64,000 bases of DNA from Gammaproteobacteria bacterium (GCA_028821405.1 JAPPGK010000028.1:1-64000), one strand, 5' to 3'. Shown: positions 26,197 to 36,053, counted from the stretch's first letter. Numbers and translations: made by a program. The notes: generated from the letters alone by a model not told the origin.

Positions 26197-27560
26197 TTGA
26201 AGTGCTCGGGCGCGTGTTCCCGCCAGAGCGCGTGACCACGGCGCCGGGGGATCTCGAGAACTGGGGCCGGGATTGGACCCGCAGCTTTGCCGTTGCACCC
26301 TCGGCCGTCGTGTTTCCGGAAACCGTCGAAGAGGTGGTTGCCGTCACCCGCCTTGCCAACGAGAACGGTTTCGCCCTGGTGCCGTCGGGAGGTCGAACGG
26401 GCTTGTCGGGCGGTGCCGTCGCGAGCCATGGCGAGGTAGTGGTCTCCTTCGACCGGATGAACCGCATCCTGGGCTTCGACGAGTCCGACCGGGTCGTTCG
26501 CTGTCAGGCCGGGGTCGTGACCGCCGCGCTGCACGAATTCGCGGCCGAACGGGGTCTTTGCTACCCGGTCGAGTTCTCCTCGACCGGGTCCAGCCAGATC
26601 GGGGGCAACATCGCCACCAATGCCGGCGGCATCAAGGTGATCCGCTACGGAATGACCCGCGACTGGATCGCGGGACTCACGGTCGTCACCGGTGCCGGGG
26701 AGGTGCTGGAACTCAACCGGGGCCTTGTGAAGAACGCCACCGGCTACGACCTGCGACACCTGTTCATCGGCGCCGAAGGCACCCTGGGGTTCGTGGTCGA
26801 AGCCGACGTCAGGCTCACCGAGGCTCCGCCGCCGACCCGGGTCATGGTGCTTGGGCTCGATCGGATCAAGGACATCCTCGGCGTGTTGACGCGGTTCCAG
26901 GCCGAGGTAACGCTGTCCGCGTTCGAGTTCTTCTCGGATCTGGCATTGCGAAGGGTGACCCGGCATCGTTCGTTGCCCGACCCGCTGGACTCGTCAGCGG
27001 CGTTCTACGCCCTTCTCGAGTTCGACGCCGACGACGAAACGGCCGCCTTGGCGGCGTTCGAGGACTCACTCGCGGCCGGCTGGGTGAGCGACGGCGTGAT
27101 GAGCCAATCCGATGCGCAGGCCCGGGCGCTCTGGGCGTTGCGGGAAGGCATCACCGAGAGCATTGCCCCGGAGATGCCGTACAAGAACGACTTGGCCGTG
27201 CGGGTCTCCGAAGTCCCCGGTTTCCTCACCGACGTGGACCGAGCGGTCGGTCGGCACTACCCGGATCTGGAGATCTGCTGGTTCGGCCATATTGGAGATG
27301 GCAACCTGCACCTCAACATCCTGAAGCCACCTGCGCTTTCTATGGATGCCTTCTACGAACGCTGCCATGCCCTCAGTCCGGAGTTGTTCAAGCTCGTGCA
27401 GGCACGCCGCGGCAGCGTCTCCGCCGAGCATGGCGTCGGTTTGCTCAAACGGGACTTTCTCGGATTCTCGCGTAGCGCCGCCGAGATCGAGGTCATGCGC
27501 GCCGTCAAGAATGCCCTCGATCCAAACGGCGTCATGAACCCGGGAAAGCTACTGCCGTAG
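26193..27560 (+). CDS. FAD-linked D-2-hydroxyacid dehydrogenase (D-2-hydroxyglutarate type)
   Basis: 455 residues from GTG 26193, coupled to pgk. An N-terminal PCMH-type FAD domain carries VPSGGRTGLSGGAV and FSSTGSSQIGGNIATNAGG. The C-terminal FAD-oxidase domain has FGHIGDGNLHLNIL and SAEHGVGLLKRD, the metal/substrate motifs of the GlcD/D2HGDH/DLD group. The size and the position next to rpiA resemble Pseudomonas D-2-hydroxyglutarate dehydrogenase, which recycles a by-product of SerA. Glycolate or D-lactate oxidation cannot be excluded. Confidence 0.85.
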   Translation: MIEVLGRVFPPERVTTAPGDLENWGRDWTRSFAVAPSAVVFPETVEEVVAVTRLANENGFALVPSGGRTGLSGGAVASHGEVVVSFDRMNRILGFDESDRVVRCQAGVVTAALHEFAAERGLCYPVEFSSTGSSQIGGNIATNAGGIKVIRYGMTRDWIAGLTVVTGAGEVLELNRGLVKNATGYDLRHLFIGAEGTLGFVVEADVRLTEAPPPTRVMVLGLDRIKDILGVLTRFQAEVTLSAFEFFSDLALRRVTRHRSLPDPLDSSAAFYALLEFDADDETAALAAFEDSLAAGWVSDGVMSQSDAQARALWALREGITESIAPEMPYKNDLAVRVSEVPGFLTDVDRAVGRHYPDLEICWFGHIGDGNLHLNILKPPALSMDAFYERCHALSPELFKLVQARRGSVSAEHGVGLLKRDFLGFSRSAAEIEVMRAVKNALDPNGVMNPGKLLP

Positions 27561-27630
27561 GGCTTGTCCCGTCCCGATCATGGGGCCGAGCGGGCCACAC
27601 CGCGCTTTCGCGGGGTGACGGCAAGAGGCG

Positions 27631-28326
27631 CTAGGGTCGTGGACCGTCGGAGGGCGTGAACTCGCGAACGCCGTCGGACGTGCCCACCAGCACCAGGTCC
27701 GGCCGATTGACAGCGAAGATGCCGTTCTCCACCACTCCGGCAACGTTGTTGAACCGCGCTTCGATGGCGTGCGGTTCGGCGATGGAAAGCCCATGCACGT
27801 CGAGTACCGCGTTGCCGTTGTCGGTGACGAAACCGCCTCGCTCCCGGACGTCGCCGCCTAGGCTTTGAAGACGACGCGCCGCCGACCGGCGCGCCATGGG
27901 AACGACCTCCACGGGCACGCCGAACGCGCCGAGCGTATTGACCATCTTGCTGTCATCGACGATGCAGACGAACACCTCGGAGGCCGCGGCGACGATTTTC
28001 TCCCGGGTGTGGGCGCCCCCGCCACCCTTGATAAGGGCACCGCCCGGCTCGACTTCGTCGGCCCCGTCGACGTACACCGCGACGGCATCGACGTCGTTCA
28101 AGTCCAGGACTTCGATGCCGTGGGCGGCGAGCCGCTCGGCACTGGCGTCGCTACTCGAGACAGCGGCATCGAACCGTTCCTTGACGCTCGCCAGGGCGTC
28201 GATGAAATAGTTGGTGGTACTGCCGGTACCCACCCCGACGATACGCCCGGCGCCGAGGGACGGCAGAACGTGCGCGAGAGCCGCTTGGGCGACGCGCCGC
28301 TTCAACTCGTCCTGGGTCATCGCCAT
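27631..28326 (-). CDS. rpiA: Ribose-5-phosphate isomerase A
   Basis: Interconverts ribose-5-phosphate and ribulose-5-phosphate. 231 residues. IVGVGTGSTTNYFIDAL, AVSSSDASAERL, VDGADEVEPGGALIKGGGGA (catalytic Asp and Lys loops) and VPVEVVPMA are conserved. Starts at ATG 28326 or ATG 28320. Nineteen bp after ygfA on the same strand, so probably co-transcribed with it. Confidence 0.96.
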   Translation of the reverse strand: MAMTQDELKRRVAQAALAHVLPSLGAGRIVGVGTGSTTNYFIDALASVKERFDAAVSSSDASAERLAAHGIEVLDLNDVDAVAVYVDGADEVEPGGALIKGGGGAHTREKIVAAASEVFVCIVDDSKMVNTLGAFGVPVEVVPMARRSAARRLQSLGGDVRERGGFVTDNGNAVLDVHGLSIAEPHAIEARFNNVAGVVENGIFAVNRPDLVLVGTSDGVREFTPSDGPRP

Positions 28327-28345
28327 GGGTTGAGTATCCGCTATT

Positions 28346-28891
28346 TCAGAACGACTGCCACCCGTTTTCCGTGACCACGTCGGTCAAGGCGACGTCCGTG
28401 GGTGCACTCGGGAGCCCGTCGGCTCGTTGGCACTCGTGGGCGATGCCGATGCGCTTCGCTATTGGCGTCGCGTTGAAGTAGCGGTCGTAGTAGCCCCCGC
28501 CCATGCCAAGCCGGTGACCCTGGCCATCGAACGCGACGAGAGGCGTCAGGACCACGTCTGGCGTTACGAATTCGGGCATCGACGGTTCGTCGATCCCGAA
28601 ACGGTTCGCGCGCAGCGGTTCGGCGCGACGGTACGCGGCGAAGCGCATCTCGCGGTGCAGTAGCACGGGAACGGCGACCGAGATCCCTCTCTGCCAACAC
28701 CTCTCGATGAGGTTCCCGAGGTCGACCTCGCCGTCCCGGGCAAGGTATGCGGCTACGGTTGCATCGTCGGCAAGACGTTTCGAGATCTCCTCGGCAACCG
28801 TGCGTGCGTGACGACGTTGGCAATCTTCGGAGAGCGCACGGCGGGCCGCTCGGTAGAACTGGCGCAGGGATCGTTTTCGGCTTGCCGGCAT
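28346..28891 (-). CDS. ygfA: 5-formyltetrahydrofolate cyclo-ligase
   Basis: Converts 5-formyl-THF to 5,10-methenyl-THF with ATP. 181 residues. The N-terminal RRALSEDCQRRHARTVAEE is basic and helical. PEFVTPDVVLTPLVAFDGQG and RLGMGGGYYDRYF are the diagnostic nucleotide and folate motifs. It lies directly downstream of the 6S RNA gene, the arrangement known from E. coli (ssrS-ygfA). Confidence 0.94.
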   Translation of the reverse strand: MPASRKRSLRQFYRAARRALSEDCQRRHARTVAEEISKRLADDATVAAYLARDGEVDLGNLIERCWQRGISVAVPVLLHREMRFAAYRRAEPLRANRFGIDEPSMPEFVTPDVVLTPLVAFDGQGHRLGMGGGYYDRYFNATPIAKRIGIAHECQRADGLPSAPTDVALTDVVTENGWQSF

Positions 28892-28944
28892 CGGACACCT
28901 TTCGCGGGAGGGAATCGCGAGGTTGCGTCACCCCTGGTCGTGCC

Positions 28945-28996
28945 ACGAGAAACGCGCCGCAAGGGCGGCGCGCTGAACGCGCCTTTGGGCGGCGCG
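28945..28996 (-). terminator. Tandem GC hairpins downstream of 6S RNA
   Basis: On the minus strand, CGCGCC/GGCGCG (28978-28996) is followed by CGCGCCGC/GCGGCGCG (28953-28972, 4-nt loop) and then tttctcg. This is a plausible end for the 6S transcript or an attenuator ahead of ygfA. Confidence 0.6.
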
Positions 28997-29001
28997 AATT
29001 T

Positions 29002-29209
29002 GTCTCCCGGCGGTGCGGCTGCTTGGTAACCCTGAACCGTTCTGGTTCAAGGCGGGGATCCAGGCGGCTCCTAAGGCTTCCCGCGAACTCCCGCTCACTC
29101 GAAGCTCGCGGGTCATCGGTTGGGTCTGCACACCGGCGCCGACGCCAGATCTCCTTAGGTTTCTCTAACGGCTCTAGGATGACGGAAGCTGGCCAGCACC
29201 CCAGGAGAC
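29002..29209 (-). ncRNA. ssrS: 6S RNA
   Basis: On the minus strand between zapA and ygfA, the classic 6S locus. The 5' end gtctcctggggtg and the 3' end ccgggagac can pair to close the long hairpin. The 3' half contains gccttgaacc, ggttcagggttacc and gcagccgcaccgcc, very close to the same region of E. coli and Pseudomonas 6S RNA, and gaagccttagga matches the conserved AAGCCUUAA block. About 208 nt. It binds sigma-70 RNA polymerase and serves as a pRNA template. Ends are approximate. Confidence 0.88.
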
Positions 29210-29215
29210 CACACA

Positions 29216-29244
29216 AGTATAGACACAAAACCGTGCTTCGGTGG
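29216..29244 (-). promoter_or_regulatory. Promoter of 6S RNA
   Basis: On the minus strand a -10 box TATACT (29221-29216) lies 7 nt before the predicted 6S 5' end (29209). The -35 region around 29239-29244 (ccaccg) is weak. Confidence 0.55.
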
Positions 29245-29351
29245 AACCGGGTGCGGTGCGCGACGACCCGCACATGCCGCAGTCGTCGTGGGCGGCCCTT
29301 GCGGCCGTCCGCACATGCCGCGAGGTTGGCCGGGCCGGGGCAAGCCTGGGC

Positions 29352-29666
29352 CTACCCGCCCGTCTTCCTGTGCGATTCGACCGCCTGCTCGACGCGCTTG
29401 GTCAGTTCGGTCACCTTGTCGGGCGTCACTTGATTCCCGGCGCCGACCTCCCGGTGCAGACGGCGGTTGTCGTGAATGGCGTTGAGTGCCGCCATGACGG
29501 CGATCCGTTCGACCCCGAATACCTTGCCGGCTTCGCGTATCCGGGTCATGCGCTGGTTGAGGTCACGAGCGGCAGCGGCGAGTTCGTCCGCCTCGGACTC
29601 CGGGCAGCTAACCTGGTATTCGTTGTCGAGTATGCGGATTCCAATGGTGGTGGTTGCATCGCTCAC
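29352..29666 (-). CDS. zapA: Cell division protein ZapA
   Basis: 104 residues from GTG 29666. IRILDNEYQVSCPESEADEL and AAARDLNQRM are the ZapA globular domain; the C-terminal half is a helical coiled coil (VERIAVMAALNAIHDNRRL, then VEQAVESHRK). It bundles FtsZ filaments. The GTG overlaps the stop of the upstream small coiled-coil gene (GTGA). Confidence 0.94.
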   Translation of the reverse strand: MSDATTTIGIRILDNEYQVSCPESEADELAAAARDLNQRMTRIREAGKVFGVERIAVMAALNAIHDNRRLHREVGAGNQVTPDKVTELTKRVEQAVESHRKTGG

Positions 29667-29887
29667 CGGCGTTCTCCTACCTGCGTCGCGTCCATTGACT
29701 TCAAGCGGCTGATGAGCGCGTCGATCTTGCTTCGGGCCAGTTCGTTGCGCTCGAGGAGCTCGGATTTTTCGGCAGCCCAGGCCCGGTTTCGCTCGCGAAG
29801 AGCCCGGTTCTCGTTGGCGAGGGACTCGCAGAGCGCGATGAGTTCCTCGACCTTGGCTTCGAGGGTAATAAGGTCTTCCGCCAACAT
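29663..29887 (-). CDS. Small coiled-coil protein, ZapB-like (TIGR02449 type)
   Basis: 74 residues, nearly entirely heptad coiled coil (LITLEAKVEELIALCESLAN, RALRERNRAWAAEKSELL). Matches the small protein encoded just upstream of zapA in pseudomonads. By position and structure it may be a divisome partner of ZapA, like ZapB; not demonstrated from sequence alone. Confidence 0.85.
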   Translation of the reverse strand: MLAEDLITLEAKVEELIALCESLANENRALRERNRAWAAEKSELLERNELARSKIDALISRLKSMDATQVGERR

Positions 29888-30089
29888 GTAGCTAAGTTTG
29901 GCGTGATCGAGCGCTCTTGTGAAGTCGCTAACCTGGAGGATCTCGCTGCACGGAATGCTCCCATCGTCCGGCCGGCACAGCCGACGCGATTATTAGGGGG
30001 ATCATGAACGTTCTTATTGCACGGCGAGCGAGGATGCTGACAGACTCGCCAACCGTGGCTATGAGCCGCGACTGTTTCGCGGTCGCCCC

Positions 30090-30112
30090 GAGAATTCGCT
30101 GTGTGAATTCTC
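30090..30112. repeat. Perfect inverted repeat upstream of ubiH
   Basis: GAGAATTC (30090-30097) and GAATTCTC (30105-30112) with a 7-bp spacer, about 50 bp before the ubiH-type start. In the 276-bp divergent gap it could be an operator or a leader hairpin. No canonical glycine riboswitch was seen here, though gcv genes follow. Confidence 0.45.
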
Positions 30113-30163
30113 CCGGCGGAGCGGCGGCGCTGACCGCCAGGCAACAAACGGTGAATCTGTCCC

Positions 30164-31435
30164 ATGCGAGAAACGGTTTACGACGCCGCCGTGGTCGGCG
30201 CGGGCATAGTAGGGCTTGCTGCGGCGAACGCCCTGGCTGGGGCCGGCTACCGCACTGCGCTGGTCGAGCGCACGCCGCCGCCACGCCGCCGTGGCGAGTT
30301 GGGTTTCGACCTGCGCACCGTTGCGCTTACGCCGAAGTCGGTGGCGTTTCTGCGCACTCTCGCCTGGATTGACGATGCAGAACTCGGCCCTGTCGAGGCG
30401 ATGCATGTTTGGGAATACGACGGCGCCGGATCACTGCGGTTTGCCGGCGATGGCCCACTCGCCTATGTCGCCGAGAACAGCGCGCTCACCACCCGTCTGT
30501 GGGGGGCTGCCAAACGGTGCCTGGACATCTTGCCGGAAAAGTCGGTGACCGGGCTGACGCACACGCGGGACGCCGTTGTGCTTACCGGGCCCGACTTGGC
30601 CGCGCGTTTGGTGGTTGCCGCGGACGGCGCGGACAGCGTGGTCCGAGGGCTGACCGCGACGCCGGTGCGGTACGAGCCCTCGTATCGGCGGGGGCCCCAG
30701 CACGCCATCGCGACGATTGCACGCACCACGCGGCCGCACGTCAACGTCGCCTACCAGCGCTTTGGCCGTACCGGTCCGGTGGCGCTGCTACCGCTCGTCG
30801 ACAGCACTCCTGCCGGAACGTCAGGGGGTCGGGGCCATACGGTTGCGGTGATCTGGAGTACATCGGCTGTCGAGAGCGACCGGCTCCAACTGTTGGACGA
30901 CGACGGCTTTCGGGCCGCGCTGGGTGCCGAGGTCGAGGGCGTGCTTGGCGAATTCGCGGCGATCGACCGCCGCCTTTCGTTTCCGGTCCGCCAGGGCTTG
31001 ACCGCGGACTTCAACCCAGCCCCGAGGATTCTCATCATCGGCGATGCGGCCCGCACCCTGCACCCGCTGGCAGGCCAAGGCGTCAACGTTGGCTTGGAGG
31101 ACGTTCGCGCACTTGCGGCCACGGCATCCGCCTCCGACCTCGGCGCGGGCAGGTGGCGAGACTTCGCCCGTGAACGGCGGACCCGGTCGAAGCTCATGAT
31201 GGCGTCGATGCGCGCGCTGCTCGCGGCCTACTGCGGACCCCGGGCCAGCAATCCCTGGATGCGGCTGGCGAGGAATGCGGGTGTCCGGTTCATCGACGCC
31301 GCGCCGGTCATCAAGGCCCAACTGGTTCGCGAGGCGATGGGCCTCGGGCCCTTGGCCATGCACCGGGAGACGCGTGCCGAGCCTGGGGCTTCGAACGGTT
31401 TCGAGAGCCCGGGGACGTCATCGGAGATTGCATGA
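30164..31435 (+). CDS. UbiH/UbiI/VisC-family FAD-dependent hydroxylase
   Basis: 423 residues. AAVVGAGIVGLAAANAL (FAD Rossmann motif), a DG motif in VVAADGADSVVRG, and ILIIGDAARTLHPLAGQGVN (GD/FAD motif) define the family of ubiquinone-ring monooxygenases. Pseudomonas has two adjacent paralogs (ubiH, visC/ubiI) before gcvT; only one is present here, so the hydroxylation position cannot be assigned. Upstream open codons are absent; ATG 30164 is the natural start. The C-terminal ~25 residues are low-complexity. Confidence 0.88.
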   Translation: MRETVYDAAVVGAGIVGLAAANALAGAGYRTALVERTPPPRRRGELGFDLRTVALTPKSVAFLRTLAWIDDAELGPVEAMHVWEYDGAGSLRFAGDGPLAYVAENSALTTRLWGAAKRCLDILPEKSVTGLTHTRDAVVLTGPDLAARLVVAADGADSVVRGLTATPVRYEPSYRRGPQHAIATIARTTRPHVNVAYQRFGRTGPVALLPLVDSTPAGTSGGRGHTVAVIWSTSAVESDRLQLLDDDGFRAALGAEVEGVLGEFAAIDRRLSFPVRQGLTADFNPAPRILIIGDAARTLHPLAGQGVNVGLEDVRALAATASASDLGAGRWRDFARERRTRSKLMMASMRALLAAYCGPRASNPWMRLARNAGVRFIDAAPVIKAQLVREAMGLGPLAMHRETRAEPGASNGFESPGTSSEIA

Positions 31436-31507
31436 AACTCACGCCGATAATGGGTGGTCAAACCCGACGCCGGCGATGTCGCGGGCACGAGCAGGCGAGC
31501 AAGGTAC

Positions 31508-32578
31508 ATGGCTGAACGAAGGACGGCGCTCTACGATGTGCACGTGGCCGCAGGGGCGCGCATGACGCCTTTCGCGGGTTGGTCGATGCCCCTCAACTAT
31601 GGTTCCCAGATCGCCGAGCACCACGGCGTCCGGCGATCCGTGGGCATGTTCGACGTATCGCACATGACGATCACGGACCTGGCAGGCGACGGTGCCCGGT
31701 CGCTACTCGCCGAGGTATTCGCCAACGATGTCGCCAAGGCTGAACCGGGCAGGGCGGTCTACGGCGTGCTGCTCAACGAATCCGCAGGCATCGTCGACGA
31801 TGTCATCGTCTACGGCAGAGATGCGGGCTACCGGTTGGTCTCCAACGCGGGTACTCGTCAAAGGGTCCTCGAGTGGCTGGGCGTCCGCGCCGCCGACAGC
31901 GACATGGAATTGCGCCGACGCGACGATCTCGCCTTGCTGGCCGTCCAGGGGCCGGATTCCTTGGCCGTATTCGCGAAGGCGTCGGGTGTGGATGTGGCGA
32001 ACCTCGGGGCATTTCGCGTACGCGAGCGAAACGACTGGATGATTGCCCGCACCGGCTACACGGGAGAGGACGGCGTTGAAGTCGCCTTGCCCGAGGACGA
32101 AGCGCCCGCGCTCTGGCGGCGACTGGCGGACGCAGGCGCGATGCCGGCGGGACTCGGGGCGCGGGACACCCTCCGCCTGGAAGCGGGTCTGCTGCTCTAT
32201 GGTCAGGACATGGACGAGACCACGTCGCCGCTTGAATCCAACCTGGGCTGGACGGTTGCCTGGGATCCGCCGAACCGAGCCTTCGTGGGTCGCGACGCGC
32301 TCGCACGACAGCGATCAGCGGGGCCGGAACGGGTCTTGAGGGGCATCGTTCTGACCGTCAGGGGCGTCATGCGCCACGGCCAGCGCGTACGGTCGAACGC
32401 CGGCGACGGCACCGTCACCAGCGGTATCTTTTCTCCCACCTTGGGGTACAGTATCGGCTTCGCGCGGGTTCCCCGCGGGGCAGCCGGGGATTGTCTGATC
32501 GAGATACGCGGCTCGGACATCCCTGGTCGAATTGTCAGACCGCCGTTCGTGCGGCAGGGAAAGCAGGTATTCAAATGA
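31508..32578 (+). CDS. gcvT: Glycine cleavage system T protein (aminomethyltransferase)
   Basis: Transfers the aminomethyl carbon from lipoyl-GcvH to tetrahydrofolate, releasing ammonia. 356 residues from ATG 31508. [28 protein letters not shown] and [17 protein letters not shown] are diagnostic, and [18 protein letters not shown] is conserved. The stop overlaps the gcvH start (ATGA). It begins the gcvT-H-PA-PB operon. Confidence 0.96.
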   Translation: MAERRTALYDVHVAAGARMTPFAGWSMPLNYGSQIAEHHGVRRSVGMFDVSHMTITDLAGDGARSLLAEVFANDVAKAEPGRAVYGVLLNESAGIVDDVIVYGRDAGYRLVSNAGTRQRVLEWLGVRAADSDMELRRRDDLALLAVQGPDSLAVFAKASGVDVANLGAFRVRERNDWMIARTGYTGEDGVEVALPEDEAPALWRRLADAGAMPAGLGARDTLRLEAGLLLYGQDMDETTSPLESNLGWTVAWDPPNRAFVGRDALARQRSAGPERVLRGIVLTVRGVMRHGQRVRSNAGDGTVTSGIFSPTLGYSIGFARVPRGAAGDCLIEIRGSDIPGRIVRPPFVRQGKQVFK

Positions 32579-32997
32579 ACGATGTCACTTCCGACATGCC
32601 GGCGGACATACCCGACGATGTTCGGTACGCGCCGAGCCACGAATGGGCGCGCCTCGACGACGACCTGGTCACCGTCGGCATTTCGGACTTCGCGCAACAG
32701 TCGTTGGGCGACGTGGTGTTCGTCGAACTGCCGGAGGTCAACGACGAGGTCCACGCGGGTTCGGAAGCGTGTGTCGTGGAATCCGTCAAGGCGGCGGCGG
32801 ACGTCTACGCCCCGGTCTCCGGTACCGTGGTGGCGGTGAACGACGCACTTGAGGACGCCCCCGAGACCGTCAACCAGGATCCCTACGGCGACGGCTGGTT
32901 CTTCAAGGTGGAGCCCACCGATCTGGATGAACTGGACGACTTGCTCGATGCCGACAGCTACGGACAGCATTGTGAGTCCGAGGGCGACGAAGACTAG
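32575..32997 (+). CDS. gcvH: Glycine cleavage system H protein
   Basis: 140-residue lipoyl carrier. [20 protein letters not shown] is the start of the lipoyl domain. [16 protein letters not shown] places the lipoylated lysine at position 72. It continues with [13 protein letters not shown] and [13 protein letters not shown]. The C-terminus is unusually acidic (CESEGDED). Translationally coupled to gcvT. Confidence 0.97.
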   Translation: MNDVTSDMPADIPDDVRYAPSHEWARLDDDLVTVGISDFAQQSLGDVVFVELPEVNDEVHAGSEACVVESVKAAADVYAPVSGTVVAVNDALEDAPETVNQDPYGDGWFFKVEPTDLDELDDLLDADSYGQHCESEGDED

Positions 32998-32998
32998 C

Positions 32999-33017
32999 GG
33001 TGACCGCAAGGGTCGCC
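32999..33017. repeat. REP-like palindrome between gcvH and gcvPA
   Basis: GGTGACC (32999-33005) and GGTCGCC (33011-33017), with one mismatch (G-T pairing in RNA), followed by ctacgg. Same family as 8549 and 10634. It may tune expression between gcvH and gcvPA, which are 69 bp apart. Confidence 0.55.
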
Positions 33018-33066
33018 CTACGGCATTGAGGTATAGCGCTCGCTAAGCGGGAGCTAGACGGGAATA

Positions 33067-34443
33067 GTGCCTTTCATACCCCACACCGACGATGATGTCC
33101 GCGCGATGCTCGCGAGGATCGGCGTGACATCCATCGACGCGCTCTTCGACGAGATCGAGCCGGCCCTCAAGACGGCTGATTTCAGCGAGATCGACGACGG
33201 CGTTGACGAAATGACGATGCTTGCCGAGATGGCGAGCCGCGCCCGCCGGGACGAGACAGGGCCCTGCTTCACCGGAGCGGGATGCTACGACCATCACATC
33301 CCGGCGGCGGTGTGGGACATTGCCGCGCGGGGCGAGTTCATGACCGCCTACACGCCCTACCAGGCGGAAGCAAGCCAGGGCACGCTGCAGCTCATCTACG
33401 AGTACCAGACCATGATCACGGCCCTGACGGCGCTCACCGTCTCCAACGCGTCGGTCTACGACGGGGGATCGGCGCTCGGAGAAGCCGTTCTCATGGCCGT
33501 GCGCGCCAACCGCCGCCATCCGTCGATGAAGACCGATGGCCCCCGCCGTGTCGCCGTTGCCGGCGCGTGCCATCCGCACTATGTCGATGCGGCGGCGACC
33601 ATCACGCGAAACCAGGGTATCGAACTGGTGTCGACGGGGACATCGGGTGGGCGCGCCAGCCTCGATGCGCTCGCCGACATGACCGGCGAGCGTGCGCCCG
33701 TCGCGGTGGTCGTCCAGCAACCGAATTTCTTCGGTCTGATGGAGCCGGTCGACGAGATTGCCGACTGGGCGAGCGCAAACGGCGCCTTGGTCATCGCCGT
33801 TGTCAATCCCACGTCGCTCGCGATCCTGAGACCGCCGGGCGAGTGGGGTGCGAACGGTGCCGACATCGCCTGCGGGGATGGTCAGCCGCTGGGTATTCCG
33901 ATGGCGTCCGGTGGTCCCTCTTTCGGCTTCATGTGTACGCGAGAGAGCCATGTTCGCCAGCTTCCGGGGCGCTTGGTGGGACGCACTGTTGACCGTGACA
34001 ACCGACCGGGCTTCACGCTGACCCTGCAGGCCCGGGAGCAGCACATCCGGCGTGGCAAGGCGAGGTCGAACATCTGTACGAACCAGGGGCTGCTGGTGAC
34101 CGCGGCGACGATCTACCTGGCGATGATGGGGCCGACGGGCCTGGCGCGGATCGCGACCCGGTGCCACGAGCGGACCCGGGAACTGCTGCGGACCCTCGTC
34201 GGCATCGAAGGCGTGGCAACGCGCTTTGGCGGTCCGTTCTTCCACGAGCAGGTGATCGACGTAGGGCAGGACGCGGATCGCGTGGCGGGGGACTTGGCGG
34301 CCCGCGGCATCGTCGGCGGACTGCCCCTCGGACGCTACTTTCCCGAGCTTCGGGACTGCCTCCTGGTGTGCGCAACCGAGAAACGCACCGACGATGACAT
34401 CGCGCGCTTCGGCGATGCCCTCGAGCAGGTACTCCACGGATGA
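33067..34443 (+). CDS. gcvPA: Glycine dehydrogenase (decarboxylating) subunit 1
   Basis: 458-residue N-terminal half of the P protein, in the split two-gene form. Recognisable segments are [73 protein letters not shown] and [13 protein letters not shown] start with a gggag upstream. The stop overlaps the gcvPB start (ATGA). The pair decarboxylates glycine with PLP bound in subunit 2. Pseudomonas and E. coli use a single fused GcvP; the split form is common in other bacteria. Confidence 0.96.
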   Translation: MPFIPHTDDDVRAMLARIGVTSIDALFDEIEPALKTADFSEIDDGVDEMTMLAEMASRARRDETGPCFTGAGCYDHHIPAAVWDIAARGEFMTAYTPYQAEASQGTLQLIYEYQTMITALTALTVSNASVYDGGSALGEAVLMAVRANRRHPSMKTDGPRRVAVAGACHPHYVDAAATITRNQGIELVSTGTSGGRASLDALADMTGERAPVAVVVQQPNFFGLMEPVDEIADWASANGALVIAVVNPTSLAILRPPGEWGANGADIACGDGQPLGIPMASGGPSFGFMCTRESHVRQLPGRLVGRTVDRDNRPGFTLTLQAREQHIRRGKARSNICTNQGLLVTAATIYLAMMGPTGLARIATRCHERTRELLRTLVGIEGVATRFGGPFFHEQVIDVGQDADRVAGDLAARGIVGGLPLGRYFPELRDCLLVCATEKRTDDDIARFGDALEQVLHG

Positions 34444-35903
34444 CTCCGGGCGATACGATCTTCGACATCGGATCCCCCGGACGGCGGGCGAGTGCCCAGT
34501 ATCCCGCGGCCGGGGATGTATCGGACCTGCCAACGAGCTGCCTTCGAACCCAACCGCCAGGACTGCCCGAGGTTTCCGAACTGCAGGCGGTGCGCCACTA
34601 CACGAACCTGTCGGCTAGGAATTTCTCCATCGACACCCAGTTCTATCCGCTGGGATCCTGCACGATGAAGTACAACCCGCGGGGCGCGCATCGGGCGGCC
34701 AGCCTGCCGGGTTTCTCAAACCGCCACCCGCTGGCGCCGGCGTCGGCGAGCCAGGGATTCCTAGCTTGCCTCCACGACCTTCAGGAAACCCTGAAACAGG
34801 TTACGGGCATGGCTGCGGTCTCGCTGACCCCCATGGCCGGTGCCCAGGGGGAGTTCGCGGGCGTGGCCATGATTCGCGCCTGGCACGATGCCCGTGGGGA
34901 CGCCGGACGCCGGGAGATTCTCGTGCCCACGGCCGCCCATGGGACCAACCCGGCCACCGCCGTGATGTGCGGCTACCAGGTGCGCGAAGTGGCCGTCGCG
35001 GAGGACGGCGACGTCGACGTGGCCGCCTTGAAGGAGGCGCTCGGCGAGAGAACAGCCGGCATCATGCTCACCAACCCGTCCACCTGCGGGGTCTTCGAAC
35101 GTCGCATCCGGGAGATTGCCGACGCCGTGCACACCGCGGGCGGGCTGCTCTACTACGACGGCGCCAATCTCAACGCGATCCTCGGCAACGTCCGGCCCGG
35201 CGACATGGGGTTCGACGTGTTGCACATGAACCTGCACAAGACCTTCGCAACACCGCACGGCGGCGGCGGTCCCGGCTCGGGCCCGGTGGGTGTGGCGGAG
35301 AGGCTGGTTCCGCATCTTCCGACACCCTTTGTCGTGCGGGACGGCGATGCCTACCGCTGGGTGGAGGGCGACGAGATGCCGGGATCGATCGGCCGCTTGT
35401 CGGCGTTCATGGGCAATGCCGGCATCCTGCTGCGCGCACTGGCCTACGCCCGGATGCTGGGTCGGGAAGGCATGCGACGGGTCGCCGAGTACGCGACACT
35501 CAACGCCAACTACCTGATGGCGCGCCTTGCCGACGCGGGATTCGAACTCGCCTACCCGGAGCGGCGGGCGAGCCACGAATTCATCATCACGTTCCGGAAC
35601 GAAGCGAAGACCCTCGGTGTCACCGCGATGGACTTCGCCAAGCGCCTGCTCGATTTTGGCTTCCATGCGCCGACCACCTATTTCCCGTTGCTCGTCCCGG
35701 AGTGCTTCCTCATCGAGCCAACGGAAACCGAGACCAAGGCCGAACTCGATGCCTTCGTCGACGCGATGGTCCGCATCCGTGCGGAAGCCGAGGCGGATCC
35801 GGAACGGGTGAGGACCGCCCCGCACACGCTGCCGGTCAGTCGGTTGGACGACGTCAAGGCAGCGCGGGAACTCGACCTGACGCACGTGCGATCTCCGACC
35901 TGA
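34440..35903 (+). CDS. gcvPB: Glycine dehydrogenase (decarboxylating) subunit 2
   Basis: 487-residue C-terminal half of the P protein. [59 protein letters not shown] and [18 protein letters not shown] are conserved; Lys267 in the last is the PLP Schiff-base residue. Coupled to gcvPA by a 4-nt overlap. The last codons run into a downstream repeat. Confidence 0.96.
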   Translation: MTPGDTIFDIGSPGRRASAQYPAAGDVSDLPTSCLRTQPPGLPEVSELQAVRHYTNLSARNFSIDTQFYPLGSCTMKYNPRGAHRAASLPGFSNRHPLAPASASQGFLACLHDLQETLKQVTGMAAVSLTPMAGAQGEFAGVAMIRAWHDARGDAGRREILVPTAAHGTNPATAVMCGYQVREVAVAEDGDVDVAALKEALGERTAGIMLTNPSTCGVFERRIREIADAVHTAGGLLYYDGANLNAILGNVRPGDMGFDVLHMNLHKTFATPHGGGGPGSGPVGVAERLVPHLPTPFVVRDGDAYRWVEGDEMPGSIGRLSAFMGNAGILLRALAYARMLGREGMRRVAEYATLNANYLMARLADAGFELAYPERRASHEFIITFRNEAKTLGVTAMDFAKRLLDFGFHAPTTYFPLLVPECFLIEPTETETKAELDAFVDAMVRIRAEAEADPERVRTAPHTLPVSRLDDVKAARELDLTHVRSPT

Positions 35904-36053
35904 GCGCGTGCGATATCTCGCACGACCCATGAGACCGAAATCGGGTGTGTCCGATTTCGGAATCCTCGGCCTTGTCATTCGGGACTTCCGACCTGAACGC
36001 GTGCGACATCTCGCACGACCTGTGAGACCGAATCGCGTGTGTCCGACTCCGGA
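35895..36053. repeat. 93-bp-spaced direct repeat with internal hairpins
   Basis: About 66 bp beginning ccgacctgagcgcgtgcga at 35895 recur at 35988 with several changes. The first copy holds two perfect inverted repeats: GTGCGA/TCGCAC (35908-35923) and CCGAAATCGG/CCGATTTCGG (35935-35960). The second copy keeps the first hairpin (36001-36016) but has a decayed second one. The left copy starts inside the gcvPB stop region, so it may also end the gcv transcript. Confidence 0.7.

Noticed and set aside
30000-30163. Possible glycine riboswitch before the ubiH-gcv genes
   Set aside because: A cuguccc/aggcaa-like stretch is suggestive, but the conserved aptamer core was not found, and the position is before ubiH, not gcvT.
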